A DNA stretch of 64,000 bases from Actinoplanes octamycinicus (lineage in GTDB: Bacteria; Actinomycetota; Actinomycetes; Mycobacteriales; Micromonosporaceae): contig NZ_JACHNB010000001.1 in NCBI RefSeq assembly GCF_014205225.1, forward strand, positions 1,798,001-1,862,000, written 5' to 3'. Shown here piece after piece: positions 1 through 8,390 of the stretch. The stretch's first letter is position 1. Each line of letters opens with the position of its first letter. The notes beneath the pieces were generated by a model. That model saw only the letters and a program-made list of their open reading frames with translations. It searched no databases and was not told the DNA's origin. Position numbers and translations under genes: made by a program.

Positions 1-1
1 C

Positions 2-1123
2 TCCTCCACCAACCTGGGCGCGCTCAACGGCACCCAGTTCGCCGCCCCGGTCACCGCGCCGATCAACATGAACGGCAACGCGATCGCACTCGGTGGCATC
101 TCCCGGGCCACCGGCGCCGGGGTCAACCGGGTCGTCGAGGGCGGGCACCGCTCGCGCGGCGGCAACGACATCACCCAGCGGTCGGCCGGGAACGTCGGCT
201 TCCTGAACGGCACCCAGATCGCCGTGCCGGTCACCGTGCCGATCAACCAGAACGGCAACGCCGACAGCCTGTTCGGCATCAGCGACGCTCGTGGCACCGG
301 GGTGAACCACGTCCAGGAGCACAGCAAGGTCGCCGGCGGTGGCTGGAACGACGGGATCAACCAGGCGACCGGCGGCAACGTCGGCTTCCTGAACGGCACC
401 CAGATCGCCGTGCCGATCACCATCCCGATCAACCAGTGCGGCAACGCCACCTCGTTCTTCGGGGTCTCCCAGGCGCGCGCCACCTGTGGCAACTTCGTCG
501 GCGGCGACCGTGGCCGGACCTTCAAGGTCGAGGGTCAGCGCCGGGTCGTGCACACCGACGGTGGTTGGGACAACGGGGTCAACCAGAGCAGCTTCGGCAA
601 CATCGGGTTCCTCAACGGCAGCCAGTTCGCCGCGCCGGTCATCGCCCCGATCAACGCCTGCGGCAACTCGCTGAGCGGCCTGCTCGGCGCGTCCAGCTCC
701 CAGGCGTTCTGCGTGAACCGGATCGGTGGCGGCGACGACCGCGTCTGGGTCAAGAAGCCGCACCACGGCCACCACAAGGGCGACCAGGGCGGCGACGTCC
801 AGGGTGACGACGGCTACGACGGCGACGACTGCACCAAGAAGTGCGACGACGACGACAACGGCGACGTCCGCGGCGACCACGGCTACAACGGCGAGGCCCC
901 GGCCGTGAACGACGACGACAACGGCTACGGCGACGTCAAGGGCAACGACAACGGCTACGGCGACGAGGCCCCGGCCGACGTGGACGACGACAAGGGCTAC
1001 GGCAACGTCAGCCCGGACAAGTACGGCGACAAGACCGGCGGCCGCAAGTCGGTCGAGAGCACCGGGGTCGGCAGCCTGACCGGCAGCCTGGGTGGCCTGG
1101 ACCTGCTCGACACCCTGCGCTGA
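2..1123 (+). CDS. Chaplin-like repeat surface protein, 5' truncated
   Basis: The reading frame is open from the left edge, so the true start lies outside the window; the ATG at 68 is internal to a repeat. Four imperfect repeats begin at nt 20, 197, 383 and 605. Each reads roughly G(F/A)LNG(T/S)Q(I/F)A(V/A)P, then P-I-N-x-x-GN and a Gly/Ala-rich end. This resembles the chaplin domain (DUF320) of actinomycete hydrophobic amyloid surface proteins. Repeats 3 and 4 have the two chaplin cysteines (in QCGN/ATCGN and ACGN/AFCVN); repeats 1 and 2 have none. After nt 750 the protein turns into an Asp/Gly/Asn/Tyr-rich acidic tail with iterated DDNGYGD-type words, then a short Ser/Gly/Leu end. No LPXTG or LAXTG sorting signal is visible. 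A cell-surface role on aerial or sporangial structures is inferred from the family. The signal peptide should lie upstream of the window. Confidence 0.7.
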   Translation, partial: SSTNLGALNGTQFAAPVTAPINMNGNAIALGGISRATGAGVNRVVEGGHRSRGGNDITQRSAGNVGFLNGTQIAVPVTVPINQNGNADSLFGISDARGTGVNHVQEHSKVAGGGWNDGINQATGGNVGFLNGTQIAVPITIPINQCGNATSFFGVSQARATCGNFVGGDRGRTFKVEGQRRVVHTDGGWDNGVNQSSFGNIGFLNGSQFAAPVIAPINACGNSLSGLLGASSSQAFCVNRIGGGDDRVWVKKPHHGHHKGDQGGDVQGDDGYDGDDCTKKCDDDDNGDVRGDHGYNGEAPAVNDDDNGYGDVKGNDNGYGDEAPADVDDDKGYGNVSPDKYGDKTGGRKSVESTGVGSLTGSLGGLDLLDTLR

Positions 1124-1145
1124 TCCGCTTCACGGTATGACCACG

Positions 1146-1171
1146 ACGGGAGCCCCCACGGGGGCTCCCGT
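1146..1171 (+). terminator. Hairpin terminator after the chaplin-like gene
   Basis: A perfect 12-bp inverted repeat (arms ACGGGAGCCCCC and GGGGGCTCCCGT) starts 22 nt after the stop codon. There is no T-tract, as is common for actinobacterial terminators. Confidence 0.75.
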
Positions 1172-1199
1172 TGCCGTCTGTCCACGTTCTGGGATAACC

Positions 1200-1211
1200 T
1201 AACGATCGTTA
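1200..1211. promoter_or_regulatory. Palindromic operator candidate upstream of acyl-CoA carboxylase
   Basis: TAACGATCGTTA is a perfect 12-bp palindrome whose right end is 28 nt before the start codon of the carboxylase gene. The form and position fit a dimeric TetR-type repressor of acyl-CoA metabolism. No regulator gene is adjacent, so the binding protein is unknown. Confidence 0.45.
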
Positions 1212-1239
1212 AAGTGGGGACCCGAGCGGGGGAGAGTCG

Positions 1240-2763
1240 ATGGACGGTGACGCGCTGGCGCAGGTCCGCAAGCGTGTGCTCGCCGGTGGTGCGGAGCGTT
1301 ACCACGCCGCCAACGCGGCGAAGGGCAAGCTCTTCGCCCGGGAGCGGATCGCGCTGCTGACCGACGAGGGCACGTTCGTCGAGGACGGGCTCTATGCCAA
1401 CAGTCTGGCTGACGGGCTGCCCGCCGATGGCGTGATCACCGGAGCCGCCCGGATCGACGGGCGCGACGTCTGCGTGATGGCCAACGACTCCACGGTCAAG
1501 GCCGGCTCCTGGGGCGCCCGTACGGTCGAGAAGATCGTCCGCATCATCGAGCGGGCCTATCAGACCGGCGTCCCGATGATCTACCTGGTCGACTCGGCCG
1601 GCGCCCGGATCACCGACCAGGTCGACCTCTTCCCCGGCCGCCGCGGCGCCGGCAAGATCTTCCACACCCAGGTCCGGGCGTCCGGCTCGATCCCGCAGAT
1701 CTGCGCGCTGTTCGGCCCGTCCGCGGCCGGCGGGGCCTACATCCCGGCCTTCTGCGACGTGGTCGCCATGGTCGAGGGCAACGCCAGCATGTACCTCGGC
1801 TCCGACCGGATGGTCGAGATGGTCACCGGGGAGAAGACCACGCTGGAGGCGATGGGCGGCGCCCGGGTGCACTGCGCCGAGTCCGGCGTCGGGCACTTCC
1901 TGTGCAAGACCGAGCAGGACGCGCTCGACGTGGTGCGCACCTATCTGTCCTATGTGCCGCAGAACTGGACGCAGCGTCCCCCCGCACGGGCCGCGTCCGA
2001 CGCGTCCGGCGCCGACCTCGGCGCGCTGGTCCCGGCCAGCGAGCGGCAGGCGTTCGACATGCGGAAATACATCAAGGGCCTGGTCGACGAGGGGTCGTTC
2101 TTCGAGATCCAGGCGCTCTGGGCGCGCGAGCTGACGGTGGGCTTCGCCCGGCTCGACGGCGAGGTGGTCGGCGTCCTGGGCAACAACTCGATGTTCAAGG
2201 GCGGCGTGCTCTTCGTCGACTCGGCCGACAAGGCGAGCCGGTTCGTGCAGCTCTGCGACGCCTTCAACATTCCGCTGCTGTTCCTCACCGACGTGCCCGG
2301 TTTCATGGTCGGCTCGGCGGTGGAGAAACAGGGCATCATCCGGCACGGGGCCAAGATGATCACCGCGATCTCCGAGGCCACGGTGCCGAAGATCTGTGTG
2401 GTGGTGCGCAAGGCGTACGGCGCCGGGCTCTACGCGATGGCCGGTCCCGGATTCGAGCCGGACGCCACCATCGCGCTGCCCTCCGCGAAGATCGCGGTGA
2501 TGGGCGCCGAGGCCGCGGTCAACGCGGTGTACGCCAACAAGATCGCGGCGATCGAGGACCCGGACGAGCGGGCCGCCTTCGTCGCCGAGCGCCGCGCCGA
2601 GTACGAGCGCGACATCGACATCATGCGCCTGGCCAGCGAGCTGGTGGTGGACGCCGTGGTCGAGCCGGCCGAGCTGCGCGGCGAGCTGATCAGGCGTCTC
2701 GCCGCCGCGCGGGGCAAGGATCGTTCGTTCTCCCGCCGTCGTCACGGCGTCACTCCGGTCTAG
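1240..2763 (+). CDS. Acyl-CoA carboxylase, carboxyltransferase (beta) subunit
   Basis: At 507 residues this has the usual length of biotin-dependent acyl-CoA carboxyltransferase subunits (AccD/PccB/MccB type). They transfer CO2 from carboxybiotin to acetyl-, propionyl- or methylcrotonyl-CoA. The N-terminal half carries the oxyanion-type loop GPSAAGGAYIPA near residues 159-170. The C-terminal half has LTDVPGF (about 347-353) and AYGAGLYAMAGPGFEPD (about 393-409), typical of the second crotonase-like domain. The ATG at 1240 is preceded by a purine-rich GGGGGAGAG ribosome site. No biotin carboxylase or BCCP gene is adjacent, so an alpha subunit must be encoded elsewhere. The acyl-CoA dehydrogenase 16 nt downstream suggests a catabolic operon for branched-chain acyl-CoAs; that substrate is an inference. 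Confidence 0.9.
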   Translation: MDGDALAQVRKRVLAGGAERYHAANAAKGKLFARERIALLTDEGTFVEDGLYANSLADGLPADGVITGAARIDGRDVCVMANDSTVKAGSWGARTVEKIVRIIERAYQTGVPMIYLVDSAGARITDQVDLFPGRRGAGKIFHTQVRASGSIPQICALFGPSAAGGAYIPAFCDVVAMVEGNASMYLGSDRMVEMVTGEKTTLEAMGGARVHCAESGVGHFLCKTEQDALDVVRTYLSYVPQNWTQRPPARAASDASGADLGALVPASERQAFDMRKYIKGLVDEGSFFEIQALWARELTVGFARLDGEVVGVLGNNSMFKGGVLFVDSADKASRFVQLCDAFNIPLLFLTDVPGFMVGSAVEKQGIIRHGAKMITAISEATVPKICVVVRKAYGAGLYAMAGPGFEPDATIALPSAKIAVMGAEAAVNAVYANKIAAIEDPDERAAFVAERRAEYERDIDIMRLASELVVDAVVEPAELRGELIRRLAAARGKDRSFSRRRHGVTPV

Positions 2764-2779
2764 AGGCAGGTGTTCGGCA

Positions 2780-3937
2780 ATGGTGGATTTCCGGCTCGAC
2801 GCCGACTTGGCAGAGTTGCGGGACAACGTGCGGCGGTTCGCCCGGGAGCAGGTGGCTCCGGTGATCGCCGATCACTACGAGAAGAAGACTTTTCCGTACG
2901 AACTGGTCCGTCAGATGGGCGCCATGGGTCTCTTCGGCCTGCCCTTCCCGGAGCAGTACGGCGGTATGGGCGGTGACTACTTCGCCCTCTGCATCGCCCT
3001 CGAAGAGCTGGCCAGAGTGGACAGTTCGGTGGCCATCACGCTGGAGGCCGCGGTCTCGCTGGGCGCCATGCCGATCTTCCGGTTCGGCACCGACGCCCAG
3101 CGCAAGCAGTGGCTGCCCCAGCTGACCAGCGGTGAGGCCCTGGGCGCGTTCGGTCTCACCGAGCCGGGCTCCGGCTCGGACGCGGCCGGCATCAAGACCC
3201 GCGCGGTGCTCGACGAGTCGACCGGCGAGTGGGTGATCAACGGGTCCAAGGCGTTCATCACCAACTCCGGCACCGACATCACCACGCTGGTCACCGTGAT
3301 GGCGGCGACCGGGACGAAACCGGACGGCAGCCTCGAGCTCTCCACGATCATCGTTCCGTCCGGCACGCCCGGCTTCACCGTGGCACCCGGTTACTCCAAG
3401 GTCGGCTGGTGCGCCTCGGACACCCACGAGTTGTCCTTCGACGACGTCCGGGTCCCGGCGGACAACCTGCTCGGCGAGCGGGGCCGCGGCTTCGCCCAGT
3501 TCCTGCGGATCCTCGACGAGGGCCGGATCGCGATCGCCGCGCTCTCCGTCGGCCTCGCTCAGGGCTGCGTCGACGAGTCGGTGGCGTACGCGAAGCAGCG
3601 CACCGCCTTCGGCCGCCCGATCGGCGACAACCAGGCCGTCCAGTTCCTGATCGCGGACATGGACCTGCGCGCCCACGTGGCCCGGCTCGGCTACTACGAC
3701 GCCGCCGCCCGGATGCTGGCCGGCGAGGACTTCAAGCGGTACGCCGCGATCGCCAAGCTGAACGCCAGCAACGCCGCCATGGAGAACAGCAGGTACGCCA
3801 CCCAGGTGCACGGCGGCTACGGCTTCATGAACGAGTCGGCGGTCGGCCGGTTCTACCGGGACGCCAAGATCCTCGAGGTCGGCGAGGGCACCTCGGAGGT
3901 GCAGCGGATGCTGATCGCCCGGGGTCTCGGCCTCTGA
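2780..3937 (+). CDS. Acyl-CoA dehydrogenase
   Basis: A 385-residue member of the FAD-dependent acyl-CoA dehydrogenase family (alpha,beta-dehydrogenation of acyl-CoA thioesters with transfer to ETF). Visible motifs are the FAD/substrate segment AFGLTEPGSGSDA near residues 122-134, the mid-chain QRTAFGRPIGDNQAVQF, and the C-terminal VHGGYGFM and EGTSEVQ. The Glu of EGTSEVQ, near residue 370, sits at the catalytic base position of short/branched-chain enzymes. It follows the carboxylase gene by 16 nt, so the two are probably co-transcribed. The pairing resembles leucine or odd-chain degradation operons; exact chain specificity cannot be read from sequence alone. Confidence 0.92.
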   Translation: MVDFRLDADLAELRDNVRRFAREQVAPVIADHYEKKTFPYELVRQMGAMGLFGLPFPEQYGGMGGDYFALCIALEELARVDSSVAITLEAAVSLGAMPIFRFGTDAQRKQWLPQLTSGEALGAFGLTEPGSGSDAAGIKTRAVLDESTGEWVINGSKAFITNSGTDITTLVTVMAATGTKPDGSLELSTIIVPSGTPGFTVAPGYSKVGWCASDTHELSFDDVRVPADNLLGERGRGFAQFLRILDEGRIAIAALSVGLAQGCVDESVAYAKQRTAFGRPIGDNQAVQFLIADMDLRAHVARLGYYDAAARMLAGEDFKRYAAIAKLNASNAAMENSRYATQVHGGYGFMNESAVGRFYRDAKILEVGEGTSEVQRMLIARGLGL

Positions 3938-4021
3938 CCGGTTCCAAACCTCGCAGTCCGCTTCCCGACAAACCGGGCTTTCGGGTTCACCCGGATCGAT
4001 CGTGGTGCTTATTTTCGCAGC

Positions 4022-5350
4022 ATGGCGTCCGATCAGCGTTCCGGGTTCGGCGCTGTGCTGCGTGCTCACCGGCGGCGGGCCGGCCTGACTCAGGAGGAGT
4101 TGGCCGGCCGTGCCGCCATCGGTGTGCGCACCGTGCGCGACCTGGAGCGGGGCCGGTCCTCCCGGCCGCAGCGGACGACCGTCGAGCTGCTCGCCGGCGC
4201 GCTGCGGCTGACCGGTTCTGATCGGGAGGAGTTCCTCGCCGCGGCGCGTGGCCGCCCGTCCGTCGTGCTGCCGCCGGCCCCGCTCGACGAGCTGATCGGC
4301 CGGGACGTCGACATCGCCGAGCTGGTCGCCCGCCTGGCCGCCGCCGACGGGCCGCGCGGGGTGACCCTGGTCGGCGTCGCCGGGGTGGGCAAGACCAGCC
4401 TGGCCGTGGTGGTCGCGCACCGGCTGACCGACGCCTATCCGGGCGGGGTGGCCGGCGTCGCGGTGGCCGACGAGATCGCCGCCGGGGAGTTGCTGAGCAG
4501 CGTGGCGGCCGGGTTCGGCGCGCCCGGTCCGCAGGAGCTGCCCGGGCACCTGGACGGCCGGCCCGCGCTGATCTTCGTGGACGCGGTGGACCGGGCCCCG
4601 CAGGCGGTCGGCGAGGCACTGGCCGGGCTGCTGGAGCAGGTGCCGCGGCTGCGGTTCCTGGCCACCGGGCGGCAGCCGGCCGGGTTGGCCCAGGAGCGGG
4701 TCTGGCCGGTGGTGCCGCTGGCCACGCCGCCGGTGAACTTGGAGGCGGACACGCTCGGGGAGCTGATGGCGTACCCGGCAGTCGGTCTCTTCCTGGAACG
4801 GCTGAGCCGGGTGCGGCGGACCCGCCTGGCGCCGCACGAGATCGCGCCGCTCGCGGCGCTGGTCCGCCGGCTCGGCGGGCTGCCGCTGGCGATCGAGCTG
4901 GCCGCGGCGCGCGGCCGGGTGCTGACCGTGCCGGAGATCCTGGAGCGCTATGCCGGGGCGGTGGCGCACGCCGAGCCGGCCCGGCCGCCGGCGGTGATCT
5001 CGCTGCGTGCCGTGGTGGCCGAGACCTATCGGGTGCTGGCGCCGGCCGAGCAGCGGGCCCTGCGGCTGCTCGCGGTCTTCCGGCACCGCTGGTCGCGCGA
5101 CCTCGCGGAGGTGTTGCTGGACGCGGAGCAGAGCGCCGACGCGGACGTGGTCCATCTGCTCGATCGCCTGGTGGCCCTTGGCCTGCTCAGTGTGAGCGGC
5201 GACCATGTGGTGCATTTCCGGCTGCCGTCCGCGGTGCGGGACTTCGCCGTCGAGCGGGCCAAGGCCGAGGGCGAGCTGGAGGATGCCCGGAAACGGCATG
5301 CCCACCTGTCGGCCCGGCACGTGCTGCCGGGCACCGAGGCGGTCTTGTAA
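4022..5350 (+). CDS. XRE-type HTH fused to a STAND/NB-ARC-like NTPase
   Basis: Residues 6-75 form a Cro/C1-type helix-turn-helix (LRAHRRRAGLTQEELAGRA, then RTVRDLERG). A P-loop NTPase follows, with Walker A GVAGVGKTS near residues 119-127 and a Walker B-like LIFVDAVD near 181-188. A winged-helix-like segment lies at about 330-430. The 442-residue protein ends just after this, without the TPR or WD sensor repeats usual in STAND regulators. Proteins of this kind act as nucleotide-switched transcription factors in actinomycetes; the ligand here is unknown. No clear Shine-Dalgarno precedes the ATG, so the mRNA may be leaderless or nearly so. Neighbours give no functional link. Confidence 0.75.
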   Translation: MASDQRSGFGAVLRAHRRRAGLTQEELAGRAAIGVRTVRDLERGRSSRPQRTTVELLAGALRLTGSDREEFLAAARGRPSVVLPPAPLDELIGRDVDIAELVARLAAADGPRGVTLVGVAGVGKTSLAVVVAHRLTDAYPGGVAGVAVADEIAAGELLSSVAAGFGAPGPQELPGHLDGRPALIFVDAVDRAPQAVGEALAGLLEQVPRLRFLATGRQPAGLAQERVWPVVPLATPPVNLEADTLGELMAYPAVGLFLERLSRVRRTRLAPHEIAPLAALVRRLGGLPLAIELAAARGRVLTVPEILERYAGAVAHAEPARPPAVISLRAVVAETYRVLAPAEQRALRLLAVFRHRWSRDLAEVLLDAEQSADADVVHLLDRLVALGLLSVSGDHVVHFRLPSAVRDFAVERAKAEGELEDARKRHAHLSARHVLPGTEAVL

Positions 5351-5580
5351 CCGGGGCAGGGCGCGACGTGCGCTAACCGGCGTGAATCGTGCCCCCCACG
5401 CGACGCCGGTCGCTGCTGACGCCGCGCCCATACGCGGCGAGAACGAGGCTCCCCCATAAGCCCCGCATGTCGCCTCGATCGCGCCGCATCCCCCTGGGCC
5501 GCCACAGTAGCCGGGCCGTGCACACCACCGAAAAGAATCGCTCCTTCTGCCGGTGGTTCTGCCGGTCACCCGGCCGGATG

Positions 5581-6066
5581 TCAGGCCTGGGTGACCGTTT
5601 CTGCACTCCCCGCAGTGGCGCACGGGTTGACCGCGTCCCGGATGGTCCGGAGCGAGTCGAGCAGATCGTCGAGCCGGTCCTGCGGGAGCAACCCGACATA
5701 CCACCTCTGGACCAGCTCCAGGTGCCCGGGCAGGACCTGACCGAGCCGGTCCTGGCCGGCCTCGGTGATCACCGCGTAGGAGCTGCGACGGTCGCTCGGG
5801 CAGGCCTCCCGGCGGACCAGGCCGTCCCGCTCCATCCGGTCGACGACCCGGGTGACGCCGCTGGTGGAGAGGGTGGTCTGGCCGGCCAGGTCGGTCATCC
5901 GCAGACGGTGGCCGGGCGAGCGGGCGAGGCGCATCAGCACCTCGAACTCGACGGTGGAGAGGCGGTGCTCCTCGAACTGCGCGGCCAGGCGGTTCATCAG
6001 ACCTGTATACGTCTCGGCCAGCAGGCCGACCGCGGTGAGGCGAGGGTCGTCCAGATCGGTGTTCAC
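5581..6066 (-). CDS. MarR-family transcriptional regulator
   Basis: A winged-helix MarR protein: the N-terminal dimerisation helix (LLAETYTGLMNRLAAQFEEH) is followed by the recognition region LSTSGVTRVVDRMERDGLVRR and the wing SDRRSSYAVITEAG. I chose the GTG at 6066 because longer frames run into the divergent promoter of the YceI gene; GTG 6075, overlapping a GGAGG, is an alternative. From GTG 6066 the protein has 161 residues. It is divergent from the yceI-like gene about 110 bp away, so it probably controls that gene and itself. The ligand is unknown. Confidence 0.85.
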   Translation of the reverse strand: MNTDLDDPRLTAVGLLAETYTGLMNRLAAQFEEHRLSTVEFEVLMRLARSPGHRLRMTDLAGQTTLSTSGVTRVVDRMERDGLVRREACPSDRRSSYAVITEAGQDRLGQVLPGHLELVQRWYVGLLPQDRLDDLLDSLRTIRDAVNPCATAGSAETVTQA

Positions 6067-6087
6067 GCCCTCCACGATAACAGGCAC

Positions 6088-6118
6088 TTGACAGAGGGAA
6101 TATTGCTGAGCATATAGT
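6088..6118 (+). promoter_or_regulatory. Probable promoter of the YceI-like gene
   Basis: TTGACA at 6088-6093 matches the -35 consensus. TATAGT at 6113-6118 serves as the -10 with a 19-nt spacer, slightly long; the overlapping ATATAG gives 18. The stretch is clearly AT-richer than its surroundings and lies in the MarR/YceI divergent region, where a MarR dimer would be expected to bind. Confidence 0.5.
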
Positions 6119-6174
6119 TGCTCCGTCAGACAAGCATCCCGCAGAGCCACCGCCTTGGAGAGAAGGAATCAGTC

Positions 6175-6747
6175 ATGACCGTCAGCACTCGTGAGTTCGA
6201 AGGTCTGCAGTTCCCGGCCGCCGGCACCTACGAGCTGGACGCGGCACACAAGCGGGTGGGCTTCGTCGCGAAGCACCTCATGGTGAGCAAGGTCCGCGGC
6301 CAGTTCGCCGAGGCGAGCGCCACCATCACCGTCGCGGAGAACCCGCTGGAGTCCTCGGTCGTCGCCTCGATCAAGACCGCCAGCGTCGAGACCGGCCAGG
6401 TCGACCGGGACAACCACCTGCGGACCGGCGACTTCTTCGAGGCCGAGAAGTACCCGACGATGGAGTACCGGAGCACCGGGGTGAAGTCGCACTCCGGCGC
6501 CGAGTTCGTCCTCGACGGCGAGCTCACCATCAAGGGTGTGACCAAGCCGGTCGAGCTGATCGTCGAGTTCGAGGGCGCCGCCACCAGCCCCTATGGGCAG
6601 CACGTCTTCGGCTTCAGCGCGCACACCGAGATCGACCGGGAGGACTGGGGCCTGACCTGGAACGTCGGTCTGGAGAGCGGTGGCGTCCTGGTCGGCAAGA
6701 AGGTCAAGATCGAGATCGAGGGCGAGGCCGTCCTGCAGCAGGGCTGA
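6175..6747 (+). CDS. YceI-family protein (lipocalin-like isoprenoid binding)
   Basis: A 190-residue protein with the YceI pattern: GTYELDAAHKRVGFVAKHLMVSKVRGQF at the N-terminus, FFEAEKYPTMEYRST in the middle, and the terminal DREDWGLTWN motif. The family has a beta-barrel that binds polyisoprenoid chains. This copy has no signal peptide, so it is probably cytoplasmic. The ATG at 6175 has an AGAAGGA site at a good distance. The divergent MarR gene probably regulates it. Confidence 0.92.
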   Translation: MTVSTREFEGLQFPAAGTYELDAAHKRVGFVAKHLMVSKVRGQFAEASATITVAENPLESSVVASIKTASVETGQVDRDNHLRTGDFFEAEKYPTMEYRSTGVKSHSGAEFVLDGELTIKGVTKPVELIVEFEGAATSPYGQHVFGFSAHTEIDREDWGLTWNVGLESGGVLVGKKVKIEIEGEAVLQQG

Positions 6748-6763
6748 TCCCCGCACCGTCCAC

Positions 6764-6803
6764 AGTCGAGGCGCCACCCGGTCCACCGGGCGGCGCCTCG
6801 ACT
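6764..6803 (+). terminator. Hairpin terminator after the YceI-like gene
   Basis: Outer arms AGTCGAGGCGCC / GGCGCCTCGACT (12 bp) enclose a second stem CCCGG/CCGGG with a TCCA loop. There is no T-tract. It lies 16 nt after the stop codon. Confidence 0.7.
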
Positions 6804-6910
6804 CGTCTGGCGGTAGTCGCTCGGGGATGGGAAGGTGGACCGAACGTATCCACTCGTTCACAGCGCGGTGATCGACGTCCGTTTCGTCCCCGACCGGCAC
6901 GGGAGGGCAC

Positions 6911-8383
6911 ATGGGCCAAGATCTGGCACACGCGATCTTCTCGCCCGAGGATCGGATCCGCTACCGGCACAAGGTGCGCCGCTGCCTGGACGTGCTCGGC
7001 GGCCTGCTGGACACCGACGTGTTCGATCCCGGGACCGGCATGACCGGCTTGGAGATCGAGATCAACCTGGTCGATCCGGACGCCGGGCCGGTGATGCGCA
7101 ACGCCGAAGTGCTGGCCGACCTGCGCGATCCCCGCTTTCAGCCGGAACTCGGACGCTTCAACATCGAGTTCAACGTCCCCCCGCGGCAGATCGCCGCGGA
7201 AGGTTTCGGCGCGTTCGAAAAAGACATTTCCGAGGCTTTGCGTACGGCCGGGGAGCGCGCCGGCAAATCGGACAGCCGGCTCGCCCTGATCGGCATCCTC
7301 CCGACGCTCACCCCGGAGCACCTCACGCTGGCGAACCTCTCCGACAACGAACGCTTCCGGGCCCTGAACGACGAGATCGTGGCCGCCCGCGGCGAGCAGT
7401 TCCCGGTCGACATCCGCGGCGTCGAGCGGCTGCGCAGCGTCAGCGGAACGATCGTGCCGGAAGCGGCCTGCACCAGCGCGCAGTTCCACCTGCAGGTGGC
7501 CCCGGAGTGGTTCGCCCGCTACTGGAACGCGTCTCAGGCGGTGGCCGCGGCCCAGGTCGCGGTCGGCGCCAACGCCCCGTTCCTGCACGGCCGCCGGCTC
7601 TGGGCGGAGACCCGGATCGCCCTCTTCGAGCAGGCCACCGACACCCGGCCGGACGAGTTGAAGGCGCAGGGCGTCCGCCCCCGGGTCTGGTTCGGGGAAC
7701 GCTGGATCACCTCGGTGTTCGATCTCTACGAGGAGAACGTCCGGTTTTTCCCGCCGCTGCTGCCGCTGCTCAGCGACGAGGACCCGGACGCCGTCCGGGC
7801 CGCCGGCGAGGTGCCCCGGCTGTGCGAGCTGTGCCTGCACAACGGGACGGTCTACCGGTGGAACCGGCCGGTCTACGACGTGATGGACGGGCGCCCGCAC
7901 CTGCGGATCGAGAACCGGGTGCTGCCGTCCGGGCCGACCGTGGTCGACCTGCTGGCCAACGCGGCGTTCTACTTCGGCGTGGTGCGCCGGCTCGCCGAGG
8001 CCGAGCGGCCGGTGTGGTCCCGGCTCGACTTCGCCACCGCCGCGGCCAACTTCCGGGCCGGCGCCCGCGACGGACTGGACGCCGTGGTCCGCTGGCCCGG
8101 CCTCGGCGAGGTCCCGGTCACCGAGCTGGTGCTGGACACCCTGCTGCCGATGGCCTACGAGGGGCTGGACCGGTTCGGGGTGGATCCGGGCGACCGGGAC
8201 CGGCTGCTCGGGATCATCGAGGACCGGTGCCGGACCGGGCGCAACGGCGCTTCCTGGCAGACGGCGGCGGTCGGCGCGGCGGAACAGCGGGGACTCTCCC
8301 GGCCCGCCGCGGTGCGCGAGATGACCCGCCGCTACCTCGACCTGCACGTGCTGAACGAGCCGGTGCACACCTGGCCGCGGTGA
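6911..8383 (+). CDS. Glutamate-cysteine ligase family (GCS2-type) carboxylate-amine ligase
   Basis: A 490-residue protein with the GCS2 layout: GLEIEINLVD near residue 41, then LGRFNIEFN and a long central ligase domain. The C-terminal half contains RIENRVLPSGPTVVD, which resembles the Arg/Glu substrate and metal site of GCS2 enzymes. Family members form gamma-glutamyl amide bonds with ATP. The natural substrate of this actinobacterial subgroup is not established, and actinobacteria normally use mycothiol rather than glutathione. GGGAGG sits just before the ATG at 6911. It converges on the next gene with only 7 nt between stops. Confidence 0.75.
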   Translation: MGQDLAHAIFSPEDRIRYRHKVRRCLDVLGGLLDTDVFDPGTGMTGLEIEINLVDPDAGPVMRNAEVLADLRDPRFQPELGRFNIEFNVPPRQIAAEGFGAFEKDISEALRTAGERAGKSDSRLALIGILPTLTPEHLTLANLSDNERFRALNDEIVAARGEQFPVDIRGVERLRSVSGTIVPEAACTSAQFHLQVAPEWFARYWNASQAVAAAQVAVGANAPFLHGRRLWAETRIALFEQATDTRPDELKAQGVRPRVWFGERWITSVFDLYEENVRFFPPLLPLLSDEDPDAVRAAGEVPRLCELCLHNGTVYRWNRPVYDVMDGRPHLRIENRVLPSGPTVVDLLANAAFYFGVVRRLAEAERPVWSRLDFATAAANFRAGARDGLDAVVRWPGLGEVPVTELVLDTLLPMAYEGLDRFGVDPGDRDRLLGIIEDRCRTGRNGASWQTAAVGAAEQRGLSRPAAVREMTRRYLDLHVLNEPVHTWPR

Positions 8384-8390
8384 GGCGGGT

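Noticed and set aside
997..2826. A 609-codon open frame on the minus strand
   Set aside because: It is the complement of the carboxyltransferase gene with a His/Asp/Arg/Val-rich nonsense product.
3938..4021. A terminator after the acyl-CoA dehydrogenase gene
   Set aside because: Only a short, mismatched CCGGG/CCCGG pairing is present, too weak to call.
2750..6133. A 1127-codon open frame on the minus strand
   Set aside because: It covers the opposite strand of the acyl-CoA dehydrogenase and XRE-NTPase genes and has no recognisable motif; it is a by-product of high GC.
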